NCBI GenBank assembly: GCA_030248195.1
Contig: JASAND010019988.1
Span: 1 to 64,000 of the forward strand
Length of the DNA stretch: 64,000 nucleotides
DNA from: Trissonchulus latispiculum
Lineage: Eukaryota; Nematoda; Enoplea; Enoplida; Ironidae
Direction of reading: 5' to 3'
Shown: positions 34,298-46,500 of the stretch, in pieces
Position numbering within the stretch: the first letter of the stretch is position 1
Layout: every line of letters begins with the position of its first letter
Position numbers and translations under genes: made by a program
The notes under the pieces: model-generated
The model's input: only the letters and a program-made list of their open reading frames with translations
Databases searched by the model: none
What the model was told of the DNA's origin: nothing

Positions 34298-34726
34298 ATG
34301 CCGCTGAAAACCGAGAGGGACCGAACTGTCTCCATCGTCTCAGTGGCCAGTTCCTCAGGATCGACCACCAGAAGTGATTCTCCCACTTCGCTCACCTATC
34401 CAGATCCCCTGCCAATCTCAGATGCCGATCTGCTGTCCCTGTCGACCAGTGATTTTATCAAGGCTTATGAGGGCCTGTCTAAGGATGTTGTCGCTGCGCT
34501 GAAGACGCGTCGACGTCAGCTGAAGAATCGCAACTATTCGGTGATCAACCGAGAGCGATCCAACGAAACGAGACTTCAGCTGGAGCAGAGAAAGGAGGAA
34601 CTGGAGCAGGAGGTTGAGCAGATGCGACAGTCGAACCGGGCAAAGGCTGACCGGCTGGCTGCGATGCAGAGGAAGCGAAAAATCCTGGAGGATGTTCTGG
34701 AGGGACGAAAAGTTCTGAAACAATAA
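34298..34726 (+). CDS. sMaf: Small Maf-type bZIP transcription factor
   Basis: Small Mafs are nuclear bZIP proteins that dimerise with themselves or with CNC/Bach partners on MARE/ARE sites and lack a transactivation domain. The 142-residue ORF has the Maf extended homology region at ~39-70 (ISDADLLSLSTSDF…LSKDVVAALK), the basic region at ~71-88 (RRRQLKNRNYSVINRERS) and a leucine-zipper-like coiled coil at ~92-135. Length and lack of extra domains fit small rather than large Maf. The coding region is one exon; a CTTTTCTTTAG acceptor at 34289 implies a 5'UTR intron. Odd: the family's NRGYAxSCR core is NRNYSVINR here, so Gly, Ala and Cys are changed while the key Asn, Tyr and Arg remain. Good codon-like composition and a Ser-rich N-terminus support it as real. 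Confidence 0.85.
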   Translation: MPLKTERDRTVSIVSVASSSGSTTRSDSPTSLTYPDPLPISDADLLSLSTSDFIKAYEGLSKDVVAALKTRRRQLKNRNYSVINRERSNETRLQLEQRKEELEQEVEQMRQSNRAKADRLAAMQRKRKILEDVLEGRKVLKQ

Positions 34727-35006
34727 TGATAGAGAAAGATTTTCGTGGAATGGAATGGAAAGAAAGTCTAATGGAAAGACATAATGGAAAGACTGATTTG
34801 TTGAAATCTGTGTTGATCTCAGGGATCTCCTCTTCAAGACTTTCAGTATACCTCTGGCTGCTACAGGCTGAATGACTAGAGGATTTACTACAGTTTTTGT
34901 AGTCAAAGCAAAGTGATGTAAAATTTATATATTTAAATTAATTGTTAACTGTTTCTGTCGCTACCGTCTTGCGCAAGATGTGGATGTCGCTTTTGGCGAG
35001 TATTGT

Positions 35007-35386
35007 CAAGAGTACATTACGTATGACAGCTGTCATACTCTATGTATTATAGGTATGACACATCCTCTGCATCGCTAACGGCTGACCTCTCCCCGCAAAT
35101 TGGACCCTTCACTTCAAATAAATTTGGCCGCTATGCATGTGTTCTAAAGGTCGAAACAGACACAAAACTCGCGCCCGTAGTGCTTGTGTTTTCGAGCTTT
35201 AGCATACAAACATAGAGCGAGTAAGCGTACCCTCGTTTCGACTGGGTATCAATTTGCTGGGGGGGGGTCACTGGGGTCCAATTGGCGGGGGGGGGTCAGC
35301 CGTTAGGGTGCAGAGGATGTGTCAAGCTGATAATACATAAAGTATGCCATCTGTCATACTCTTATGTATATATTATGTACTCTTGG
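35007..35386. mobile_element. Hairpin MITE, CAAGAGTACATAAT family
   Basis: CAAGAGTACATTACGTATGA against TATTATGTACTCTTG, with CATCCTCTGCATCGCTAACG inverted near 35300. It lies just downstream of the small Maf ORF. Confidence 0.8.
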
Positions 35387-38069
35387 TATTGTTAAATGCA
35401 AGAAGAAAGTTATATATACCTAACTTATCTGTTTGTATGTTAAATGAATATGATGTAAATATATAGTTTGTGTCTACTGTATATGCATATATGATATTTG
35501 CACTGTTCACTGTGCCAAATAGAAAATTAAAAGATTTTCAAACTTAGTAAAGTCCCAGTTGTAATGCGGTTTTTGTTGTGGCCTGACTAAATGAACTGCG
35601 TCTGAGTTCTCAGTTATATTATAGTCTATCAAACAGTTAAGCTGGGCCAAAGCACTAAATTATGTGGAGAGTTTATCAAACGTCAAACAAATGTAGCAAA
35701 TCTCAGAAATCAAAGACTACAAATTTTAAGAACCCAATTTTTTTAAATTCCATAAACAATTGTAGGAAAAGTAGTATTCGAATTTAGGGAGAAAACAGTT
35801 GTCGAGAATTAGTCGAATTTGATTTCATGTCTAAGGTCTCGTTGAGGAGAATGCGAATATGTGTCATATGCGAATATCTAAACAGGTGTTGGGCGCCACA
35901 TGCCAGTTGGCTCATCCTGAAAACTAAAAGTTGCTCCGATCGCTACAAACATGGGCTCATTTGAAAGTTCTTATCACGCTGAATAAAAGTTCTTCTGGCC
36001 ATCGCTCAAAAATGCAGTCTGCGGCCAGTGGGCGGCCGGTGAAATCCCGGCCGGTCTCAAACACTAATTAGGGGACTGGCGTTTCAAAACATTCTCACAA
36101 CATAGAAGGAGACTGCGAAAATTTCCCTTAAGTGAGGAAAATCTCAGCGTAAATTCTAAATCTACTCCTCACAATTCGCGAAAAGGTCCCTCCCTAAGTG
36201 AGGAAAATCTCAGCGTAAATTCAAGAGAATTCTTTTTAAACGTCCCCCCATCTTCCAGTAGCCAGCCAATAAAATAGCTTTATCGAACGTAATTTCTTTT
36301 TGTATGAGATCAGAACAGGATAGCGTAAACAAGCTAATAATAGAAAACCGTCTGTTAACTTGGAGCCTGGGGACCAGCTCTCTTACACAACCTTTATAAA
36401 AGCTTGTATTGCAGTTTCTACAAAACCAAACTAAAGCATCCAGGGAAGGATGTGTTTACTCTTAAATTTCATAAGTATATGTAGTTTTTGCTTATTTTCT
36501 AGCTGAATTTTATGCTGTCGATAATTCTTCCATGTTTAATATGCATATGTTTTGTGAGCTATCTAGCTACTCAACTTAGCATCCGCTTTTTTCAGCATTA
36601 ATACAACTGCATATTGTGAATGTGTGGTCTTAGAGGAGGGTTTTTCTGGTTTACCCAGCTTTATTGCACATTAGAGTTTAAACTTTGGCACGTTGTTAGT
36701 TTTTGTCCTTTTTGCTTTGGATTGTACAAGTAATGCACAATTTTTAGTGCATTGTCGCTATATTAATTTTTGACAGAGATATCGTAAAAGCTTAAGGAAA
36801 TTCGAATGAACTACAACAAACTTTTCCTGTGAATACTTGAATGGTATTTGCAAAATGCACGGTTTGGCGCTCAGGCTTGTTGGACTAATCAGTTGAGCTA
36901 TAAAATTCTTCAGACGCAGATTTTTTGCTTAAGGACTTAAGGTGCGGGTTTCCTTTCAGGTATTTTTAAAACAACTTCACCTCAACCCTTTACGAAACCA
37001 ACTAAAACTAACAGAAAAACCAATTTTCGTGCTCTTTAACAATCTGGGACCAGTCCTGTATTTTTAAATGTCTGTCCATATCCAAGGGTTTCATTTTTGT
37101 CGTCATGTCTGATAAAATACTAATGTTTACATTTTACAATACGAACACTGCCAGTCAGAACCACCATCAACAGGATCTTTTTCGTTCCCCTCAGCGCTAA
37201 CTTTGAGTTTTTGATAAGTAACTTTAAAATTGCAAATGGGTGCATATTGGAGGCTGATAAATTAAAAAAATTAAAATTTATTTAAAATATTTAGTTGGTA
37301 AAGGAGAACCAAGGACAAGGGGATCAAAAACATTTTTGTTTCGATTTTGCTAAAAACTTGCTTACAGGCTTTTTCTGTGGCGCTGAGCCACGAATCTGAA
37401 ATTCGCTTTTCGATTCAGCTTTTTTCCCTTGGAGCCACACCCCAGATGCTTTCGCGAGGAGTGGTAACGCCAGACCAAATTTTTGCTCAGGGTCCACGGT
37501 CTGGCGTTGAATAGGTGCTTAATGCAATTACCCGAGGCGTAGGCAAGGCTACTGCCGGAGCAGAAGTGGATGCGATGCTTTTACCGCATCACAGCCACCC
37601 GTTGGCTCCATCCACAAATGTTTCCCCTCATGGACGGCCAACTCCTTGATAATCTCAGATAAGTACACTGTACAATTGGGGGATGTACTGCTGCAGTACC
37701 GTAACTATTTATCACAAGGTTGACTGGTGCCAGCTGGAACCAGAGAATTTTGGCTTGATGAATTGCAGTGAAAAGAAATTAGGAGTTTTAGGAAATTGGA
37801 TAGGCTTACATCTTTAGCTTACAACTTTAGCTTATGATGAGGAAACAAAAAACTTAAACGAAAAACAGATTCGTGTTCTGCGACCCCGAAAACAAATTTT
37901 TCGGTTGGTTGAAAACATACCCATTTTATTAATTTTTATTTTATTTTAATTTAATTTAATTATTTATTTTTTATTTATTCAAGTTATTATAAAAAATGTG
38001 GTGGGTGTGCTAAAAGTACGTTAAAAGTTGACCCAGGTCCAGCTGAGTACGGTTTGATTTTAGACCACC
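35387..38069. other. Intergenic, no gene seen
   Basis: Contains a short direct repeat AGTGAGGAAAATCTCAGCGT (near 36133 and 36196), a degenerate GGCTCATTTGAAAG module near 35950, and a GC-richer ~240-bp island at 37440-37680 with local hairpins that may be a SINE remnant. No ORF of interest. Confidence 0.4.
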
Positions 38070-39486
38070 GGTGCAGGTCCTGGTTTTGAATTGATTGGCA
38101 CCATTTCTTTCTAATGTTTAATAATTTATTGAGAATTCTTGGCACACGCACGTGTTATTGTTGCTGATTTTAGTGTGAAGTAGAGTGGGATCAAAATTTT
38201 TTAGGTTTTCTTTATACTGTATATTCTTTATACGGATTTTCCCTCCCTCCCAGCCCTAACTTTTGATTTTTTACCAATAACTTTGAAATTTTGTGTGGGT
38301 GCATACTGGAGGCTGATGAAATCAAAATTTTAAAATTTTAAAATTTTAAAAAATTTGAAAAAGTTATAAATTTTGGTTTGGTAAGGGGGACCAAGGGGAA
38401 CCTGGCCGATATGTATTTTTGAAAAAAAGTTCCTGAAAACTGTCATACAGGGATTTTGGGTCTTTCCCATTATCCCCCCATAGCTTCGTAGAAGTACTGA
38501 AGATGCACACTTTGACGGATTGAGTTGAAATTTGGTAGGGGTAGGTTTTCGGACCTGCTGATTTCAAAAATGCAAAAATTTTAAACTTTTTAAAAATTTT
38601 TAAAAATTTTAAAATTTTAGTTTGGTAAGGGGGGGACCAAGAGGAACCGAAAAATTTTTTGTCTTCAATTTTGCTGAAAAGATGTATATAGGGGTTCTGA
38701 GGGACGTAGAACACGAATCTGAAATCCGTTTTTCGATCCGGCTTTTTGTTAACTCAATATAAGCTAAAGTTCTAAGTTTAAAATGTAAGCTTGGCCTGAG
38801 CTAATAAAAAGCTGGATCGAAAAACGGTTTTCAGATTCGTGTTCTGCGATCCCGAAAACCCCTATATGCATCTTTTCAGCAAAAGCGAAGACAAAAAAAT
38901 TTTTGCTTCCTCTTGGTCCCCCTTACCAAACTAAAATTTTAAAACTTTAAAAAAATTTTTTAAAGTTTAAAATTTTTGCATTTTTGAAATCAGCAGGTCC
39001 GAAAACCTACCCCTACCAAATTTCAACTCAATCCGTCAAAGTGTGCATCTTCAGTACTTCTACGAAGTTATGGGGGGGATAATGGGAAAGACCCGGGATT
39101 TTCAGGGGCGCTAAGCACGAATCTAAAATCTGTTTTTCGATTTTAGCTAAAGTGGTTCGGTTCCCCTTGGTCCTCCCTTACCAAACTAAAACTTAAAATG
39201 ATTTAAGATTTTTAAGATGTGAAAAAAATTTTGAATTCATCAGCCTCCAGTATGCACCCATGCAAAATTTCAAAGTTATTGGTCTAAAAAATTCAAAAGT
39301 TGGTTCTGGGAGGGAGGGAAAATCCGTATAAAGAATATACAGTATAAAGAAAACCTAAAAAATTTTGATCACACTCTACGTCACACTAAAATCAGCAACA
39401 ATTACACGTGCGTGTGCCAAGAATTCTCAATAAATAATTAAACATTAGAAAGAAATGGTGCCAATTCAAAACCAGTACCTGCACCT
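38070..39486. repeat. 1.4-kb palindrome with ~700-bp arms
   Basis: GTGCAGGTCCTGGTTTTGAA at 38071 is inverted at 39466-39485. Complementarity continues to a turn near 38,775. Inner landmarks include GTAGAAGTACTGAAGATGCA (38489) and its complement near 39045. Non-coding. Confidence 0.85.
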
Positions 39487-40231
39487 TACCAAAACTTCGT
39501 ACTTTGTCCGACTTTGACGGCTTCTAACTTTTTCTGGGTGCATCGGGGACCCTTCAATGCTTACTGGTACAGTCCCATCTCTCTAGGTGGTCTCATTAAA
39601 AAATGGCTGCCAAAAATGTAAAATTGGTTATTTTGAACCGATTTCTCCGAGAAGTCTTGGGCAGAAGAGGGTTAAAGAATAACATAAAAAAATCAAAATT
39701 TGATCTTTTGACAGCCCTCCAGCACAGTTTTACAGTGTTTTCAATACCAAATAACAATTTTTAAATAAATTTGTGCAAAACGCACAAAATCAAAGCAACT
39801 GATTCGAATTACGTACTGTCTTAACGATTTCCTAAAAAATTGAAAACTAGGAACAGTTTCTGTTTCCACCAGAGGTCGCTGTGCCCTGTTGCTGTTTACG
39901 AAACAGGGAGGCGTCAAACAGGCTGTAGTAAACACGATTGTGTACAAGGAAATTTTGCACAGTGAAAGAAAATCAGAGACGGCGCCTAACTGTCTACCCA
40001 GCAAGTCTGCCCAGAAATTCTCTTCTTTCAGCATAGTTTGCAGTTTTTCAGTGCATTCAAGGCTGACATACCCTCTCAGTGTATGGTGATTTCTTCATAT
40101 ACATGCATGCGGCTGTAAGACATTGTTTTACACACAATTGTTGTTCCCTATGCAACATTCCGATTAATCGTGCAACTTGGTAACCGCCTTTAAACAGATT
40201 ATTTATCTTCCTGATTTTTGTTGTCGCCGTC

Positions 40232-40537
40232 ATGTCTGAATCGGCCAGACAATGTGACGCCTGCCACTGCTGGCTTTTTCCCATGACGCCCCGTCGCCCC
40301 CAGAATCTGGTGAATTCCAGCCGTTTTCCCCCTGAGAGAACTCTAACGTTAAACTTCAAAAGTTCTCGCCCTCCCCGACTTTGTCCTAAATTTCGCCGCC
40401 CTGATCCCCTTCGACCCTCATTTCGAACTTTTCTGTTGCTATTGGTTCTTGTCCTGCAACTCCCTTCCAGCAGTTATGGCTACCGTGTAGCCCGAAGCAG
40501 TGTCAATACCTTTGATCTTTTGCGACAGTCGCCCAGT
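40232..40537 (+). CDS. SMOC: SMOC-like first exon with hydrophobic leader
   Basis: The ORF ends at a strong AGT|GTAAGT donor, phase 0, matching exon 46297. FRTFLLLLVLVLQLPSSSYG looks like a signal peptide but is preceded by ~68 polar, Arg/Pro-rich residues. Linkage to the Kazal exon, 5.8 kb away, is inferred from phase and leader. Confidence 0.6.
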
Positions 40538-43500
40538 GTAAGTTGATAGTATGTAGATTTTGACTTATTGTGTGGTTTGTGCTTAAAAGCTCTTTGTAGA
40601 AACTGTATTTAGTACAAAATATTTTGTGTTTATTCTTGTTGTGTCCTGTCTAATAGAACGCTGCAAGGGCCTTTTCGAGCTTGTGCTCAGAAGGTATAAT
40701 TAAAACTTAAATCTTTTTAACTGGCTGAACCATGCGACTCTGCAGGCGAGCTAAAATCAACTGGTTAGCTCTGTGTGCTTTGTGCGATTACCTCGGCTTG
40801 CTTTGCTAGTGCTGCCTTTGCTTTGTGCGGTTGCCTCCGCTACCTTCACCTTGTGTGCTAAAAGAATAAAACACCTTAAATTTAAATCGCGGCACTAAAT
40901 TACTATATAATACTTAGGTGGAAAGACTGAAGAAGAAAGGAACTTTATCCAATTTGATTTAATTAAGTTAACTAATTTGCTAACGAATGATACGTAGTTT
41001 TAGCACTGTTCGTAATGGGTTTTCTAGGTCTAGGTACCCCAGGTATATTTGCTTTATTTTGTACCTGCTGGTTTTTGAGTATATGTTCATTGTTGTATTT
41101 ATTCCGAATGAGTCATGAGCTTACTGCTTACGTAGGTTGATGTTTGAAGAGATTAGATTTTTCCATTTCTGATTAGTTTGCAATAAAAAACCACTCAAAA
41201 TAAACAATAAAAATGCTCGCTCGTGGGAATCTTACAAGGGGTGTAATCAGCACTACGTAGACTTCATCACTATCGTCGACTCGACACGTCTACGATAGCA
41301 TTCGAAATTGAGTTAGCCGTTTGTTCAAGTTTAATATTCGGTAGCTTTTAACTTTCTTTCTAGATGTAGGTATTCTCCTATAATACTAATCTCTATAGTT
41401 GTCTAGTTTAACGAATTTGGGAAGGTTGGCTTTGTAGAATTAAACCCAATACCTAAAACTAGCTGGTTAAAATCCTTAATACATTGTGTGTGGTCTTAAT
41501 AGGGAATGTTTCGGATCTTAGAATTAATATTATCAATATTCATAATTTACCATATTAATATGTTAATTCTTAAATTCCAACATTTGGTGTTTGTGTTTTA
41601 TGTTCGTAATTTGTTGCATTCCCAGATTTTGCACTAATCCATTCTTTCCATTCTGTTGTCACAATGGTATTACAAAATGGTGCTTTGGTGCTAAGCGGCC
41701 ACTGTTACAACTATGTATTTTCAAAGTTGTACGTAGTTTGTATAAATAAAGCAAAAGTAGGTACGGTTGGGCCAACGCTTGGACATTATAGTTAATTTGT
41801 GTATAAATAAACGTTATCCCGAGGCCCCCAGGTGCGCACTTATAATAGCATTTCGCTAGGGGTTAGCGTAATTGAAATGTTGAGGTGAAGTGGAAGGTTT
41901 TAAGTACCTGTAGAAGATTTCGATAAAGGCTGCGCCCCAATTTTTGTGACGGTTCAAGGGGGGCTTAGCCCGGACTTAGTACTATTCTTACACTTTGTCT
42001 CAGAAATCTCTTACCTACGTATAGTTAGTTAGGAGTTTAGTCCTGTACCCCCTCTTTGGGAAGTTTGCTGAATGAGAAATCGTATTAGGGTGCCTTAGCA
42101 GACATAGCGGCGCCAGAACTGCAGTGTAGATACTCGTATATATGTGCTATATGCATTTAACTGTTTTCAATATGTACGTATCTGTTGTGTGGGATTTGCA
42201 TGCATGATGAAGAAGGAGTCGTTTTCAACACAATCTACATACCACTGCTGTGATAAACAATGGAAAGGGTCCCTTGAACTGAAAGTGAGCAATCTCATAG
42301 AAGATATCTTCCAACTGAGGCCTTTTCGCGCAGCGAGTTAAACAGGTTAAAAGAGTTAAAATTAACTCAATCCTTTTCGCGCACAGGGTTAAAAGAGTTA
42401 AACAGCTCATTTTAACTCGTCTGCAGGGTTAAACGAGTTAAAAAATTTTAACTCTACTCTCTTAACTCGTGCGCGAAAAGGCCCTAAGATGGAAAGTTTT
42501 GATCAATTGAGCTAAAATTTAGTATACCCAGTTAGTTATATATATTTTGGGACTGTTGTTTTATCGGCATTAATTATTGAGGAAAGAGAGCGCTATGAGT
42601 TGTGTTAGCTACCTACTGGACCCAGTATCATCACTAAATTTAAACCTAATTTTATCCTAAGCAAGCTGAGATGAACGACGAATCAAGCACCGCGGTTATC
42701 ACACTGTTAAACCAGTACTAAGTGAAATCCAAATCCTTGAAATGCTTGACTCGTGTGGCTAGAATTATTTGAAAATAAAGCAAAATCTAGGAAGCAATAT
42801 ATAAATGTTGAACAACTTTTCAACAGATGAAGGATAATGTTTTTATCAAAGTTAAAATATCTATTTGCGCGAAATTTTGCGGTATTTAAACTCAACTTAC
42901 TCAACACCAGCTTATAACTGGAGCTGTCAAACGGTGGACTTCCTAGTCTAAGTACTATGCTAATAGTTCAAGCTCGCACCCAAATCAACGAAAATGGTGA
43001 TTAATTATTCTGTCGCTGTCTTCCACGGACATTGGATGTAAATGAAATGTAACGATCTACGGACGTATATATATAACGTAAGCTACGTACTTTTAAGGTT
43101 CCTCCTAAACATACGTTGGTACGATTTCCTGAGGTAAGTACTAAGCTTGGGCCTTTGGATCTTCTTAGGTGTAAGGTGAAAAACTAATGAATGAATTCTG
43201 GCTTTCTGGTTGCGGTGATTTTTTGTCCATTTTACTGACAGGGCTTAATTATAGTTCTAATTTTAGCCAAATGGGAAAAGCGTGGGTGATTGACGTCAAT
43301 TCTAGTGATGCCTGCTTGGCTGGGCTAGATTTGGCGTAGCCCAGATTTTTGCGCCTTTACGTGCAACTTTCATGACAAAATGCAAATTTTTTCCAGACCC
43401 CACCCAATAAAAAAATCATCGTCACCAGCTACGACCTTTTTCTCCGAAATGCCAAATTTAACATCTTCCTTTTGCCGGGTGTCTTAGGAATGCAGAGCTA

Positions 43501-46500
43501 CTTAAAAAATGCCTGGCCTTGAAGCTGACTCATATCCTGGCAGCTTTTTCTCCTTCTAAAATAATGTTTTAAAACTAATTTAGAGTTTGGCACGAGTTCC
43601 GGTTCTTCTTTCAATTATTGGAGTTGAAAAAGGGAAAACTTTATTAGAGAACTTTCCCAGTCTGACGCAAAGGTACCAACCATCCCATTTCGCCTTTGTT
43701 TGGAGGAATGACTCAGTCGGACCTAAAAATTTGAGCGAATTTCAGCCATAAATTATTTCTGTATCAGTCCTGAAAAAGTATGATAAAAAGATGCGTTGCA
43801 ATGCCACTTGCAGTACCTTACAAATAGTGCTGTGGCTCCTTATTGTCTAGACTGTCTCTTTAGCTTAAAGCTTAAAATCTATTAAGATTACTCCAACTTA
43901 GATGCAGAAAAGTTATACTTCCGCCCTGGTGGCAGGCCGCAAATCGGTGCTACATGTTAACCAGCTGCATTTTTATATCTGTGCTTTTAAATGGTCCTTA
44001 GTGCTATTTACATTGAAGTTGGTAAACAGGCACGTTGTTGGTGTAGTTTTAGGCGACTTTAGTTATTGCATAATACACTAAACCCAAACATAGCCATATA
44101 GCTAAACCCTTGTCTAGAATAGTAAGTTTACAGTATGGTAGTACATATATGTTAGTTCCTGTATGAGTTTATTGTGTAACAAAAAGAGTTATAAGAGTTC
44201 TGCTGTGAAGAAAAAGCAAAGCCGTGATGAACACTCGCAGTGAGTTGATTGATCACTGCCCGCTCCTCCACATTCATAATATTTGACTTTTATCATGGGC
44301 CAATGGGCAGCGACTCACTAAGCCCAACGTTAAGTCCTTAACCCGGCCTAAACTTACGTGATAAAAATAGAAGTTGATACTATAACTACATAAATAAAAA
44401 TAGTTGATCTGCGGCCTGTGTTATTGTCTGAATTTGGTCCTTGGTTGTATTGTACCCACCATTATATACGTGTGGGGAAGGGTTCGCGCCCCCAGACTTG
44501 AAGCTCCGCCAGGGGCCGCTCCACCCAGTACCTTGACGGCCGAATGATTAATGCGTTCGACGCGACGATCCGAGGTTGGAATCCCCGCTGGCACAAGGCT
44601 TTCACAAGTCCCCTTGAGCACGGAACTAAGCACATATCGGTTCGCTGTGGACCACCATTTGCCGGAATCTGGTTAGCTCCCTCCCTAAGTTCACCTCCTG
44701 CCGATGCCCTCCTGTCTAATTTTATGGTAGGGAATAGGGATTTCATGATTTGTTTACGGAACGGCAATAAGCATCTTGTTTGATATATACGTCTCTTTTT
44801 GCGGTAATGTAGATAATTGCAATTCCATATTCAGATAAATTTTGCTCATACAATGCTTGTCTATTATGAGGACTGTGGCCTTACTATACCTTACTAAGAT
44901 TATTTGCAGTCAGGTAAGAAGCAATAGGTAAAATAATAAGCATAATAATAAGCTCGGGAAAAGCGTTCTGCGGTGTATCTACTAACATATCTAGTCTTAC
45001 CAAAGAAACAATAGTTAGTTAATTAGTTTAATAAAATACTACATACATATAGTAATTGTTTGCGGCATATTTGGATTAAAGATCCAAGAGTAATCAGAGG
45101 GAAAAAATTGGGGGGGTGGGGGGGAAAAGGGAAATGTATAATATATTATATATATAAATGGAGGGGAAGAAAAAAACCGGGGGGGGGGGGGGAGAGAATT
45201 TAGGGAAGGAAGATGATTGTGAGTTTGAAATAGTTGTGTTATTGTAATTTTTGACCTGAAAAAGAAGAGGCGCGTGGGGGGGAAGCCGGAGGGGGGGTGA
45301 AGGGATAAGAAGAATAAAAAGGGAAAGCAGGAAACAAGGAAAGTAAAGAAAGAGAGGTCAATAATAGGGTCAAAGGCGGACGGGGGGGCCGGGGAAAATG
45401 TTAAAATTTATATGCATAATAATATTTTTAATAATTTTATAATTTAATTGTACATTGGTTTTTTGTGTTTCGGTAGTAAAATAGATGAGAGAAGCGGATG
45501 AACATATAAAGGGGGGGGAGGGGAATGAAAAAGTAATGAAAGGAAAGAAAATTAAGGGAATGAATTAAAGTATAAAATTAATGGAAAGGAAAATGGGAAT
45601 GGAAAATGTAGAGGAGGAGGGAGGAGGAAAGAGGGGGGGATCTAATATAAAGAATTAAATAAGCTGTCATAATAAAAAGATAAGGAAAATCCAAAATTCC
45701 TTAGTGTATATACCACTTACCTTTAGAATAGGAAAATGTCAAAGCTTGGACACCCAGGAAATTGAACCAACCTTAATCACGCGACCGGTTTCGGAACCAA
45801 CGTGGTGCCTTCATCAGGCGATTCCTGGCTATCACTCGCTGCAAACTTTCCTGGGGGGTCTATACTCTATAGGAATCTTTATTCGCAGCGCCCCGAGCCG
45901 TTCCAGGCTTCCCGGAAGTGCCCAACATGCCCCCTCCCTGTCCGCCGAACCTTCAGCATGCCCCTCCATTCAAACAATTGCGGAATCCTATAACCCCCAC
46001 GAACGTTGGCAGTGAGTAAGTAATAGCCAGGAGTCGCATGACGAAGGGACCGCATCGGCCTAACCGTTCGCGTGATTATGTAAGGTAGGTTAAATTTCTG
46101 GGTGTCCACATTTTGATATTTTCCTATTCTCATTGATGTGTATCCCTCCCTGTGGATCCGTGGACTGGTGTCTGTTTTATTGTTATGATTATATAGTATA
46201 CAACTTAATTAGATTAACATAATACATATTCATTTCTGATAGTATATATTTGTTATATATTTGTTATATTCAATGTTTTTGTTGTTTTGTGTTTAGATAT
46301 CAGTGGCCCAGGTGAGAGAGCTTGGCCAGGCCTGTGATATGTCCAAAGTGTGCTCAGAATCGGATCACTATTCAGGGGAGTCCCTCTGCGGGTCCGACGG
46401 TCGAACCTACAATAATCTCTGTGAAATCAAACGAGCTCAGTGCCATGGGACACCGGTCAGCAAACAGTACACAGGACCTTGCTCAGGTTACATAATTTTT

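Noticed and set aside
34418..34906. 162-residue minus-strand frame
   Set aside because: Antisense shadow of the small Maf ORF; low-complexity Leu/Ser translation of the coiled-coil codons.
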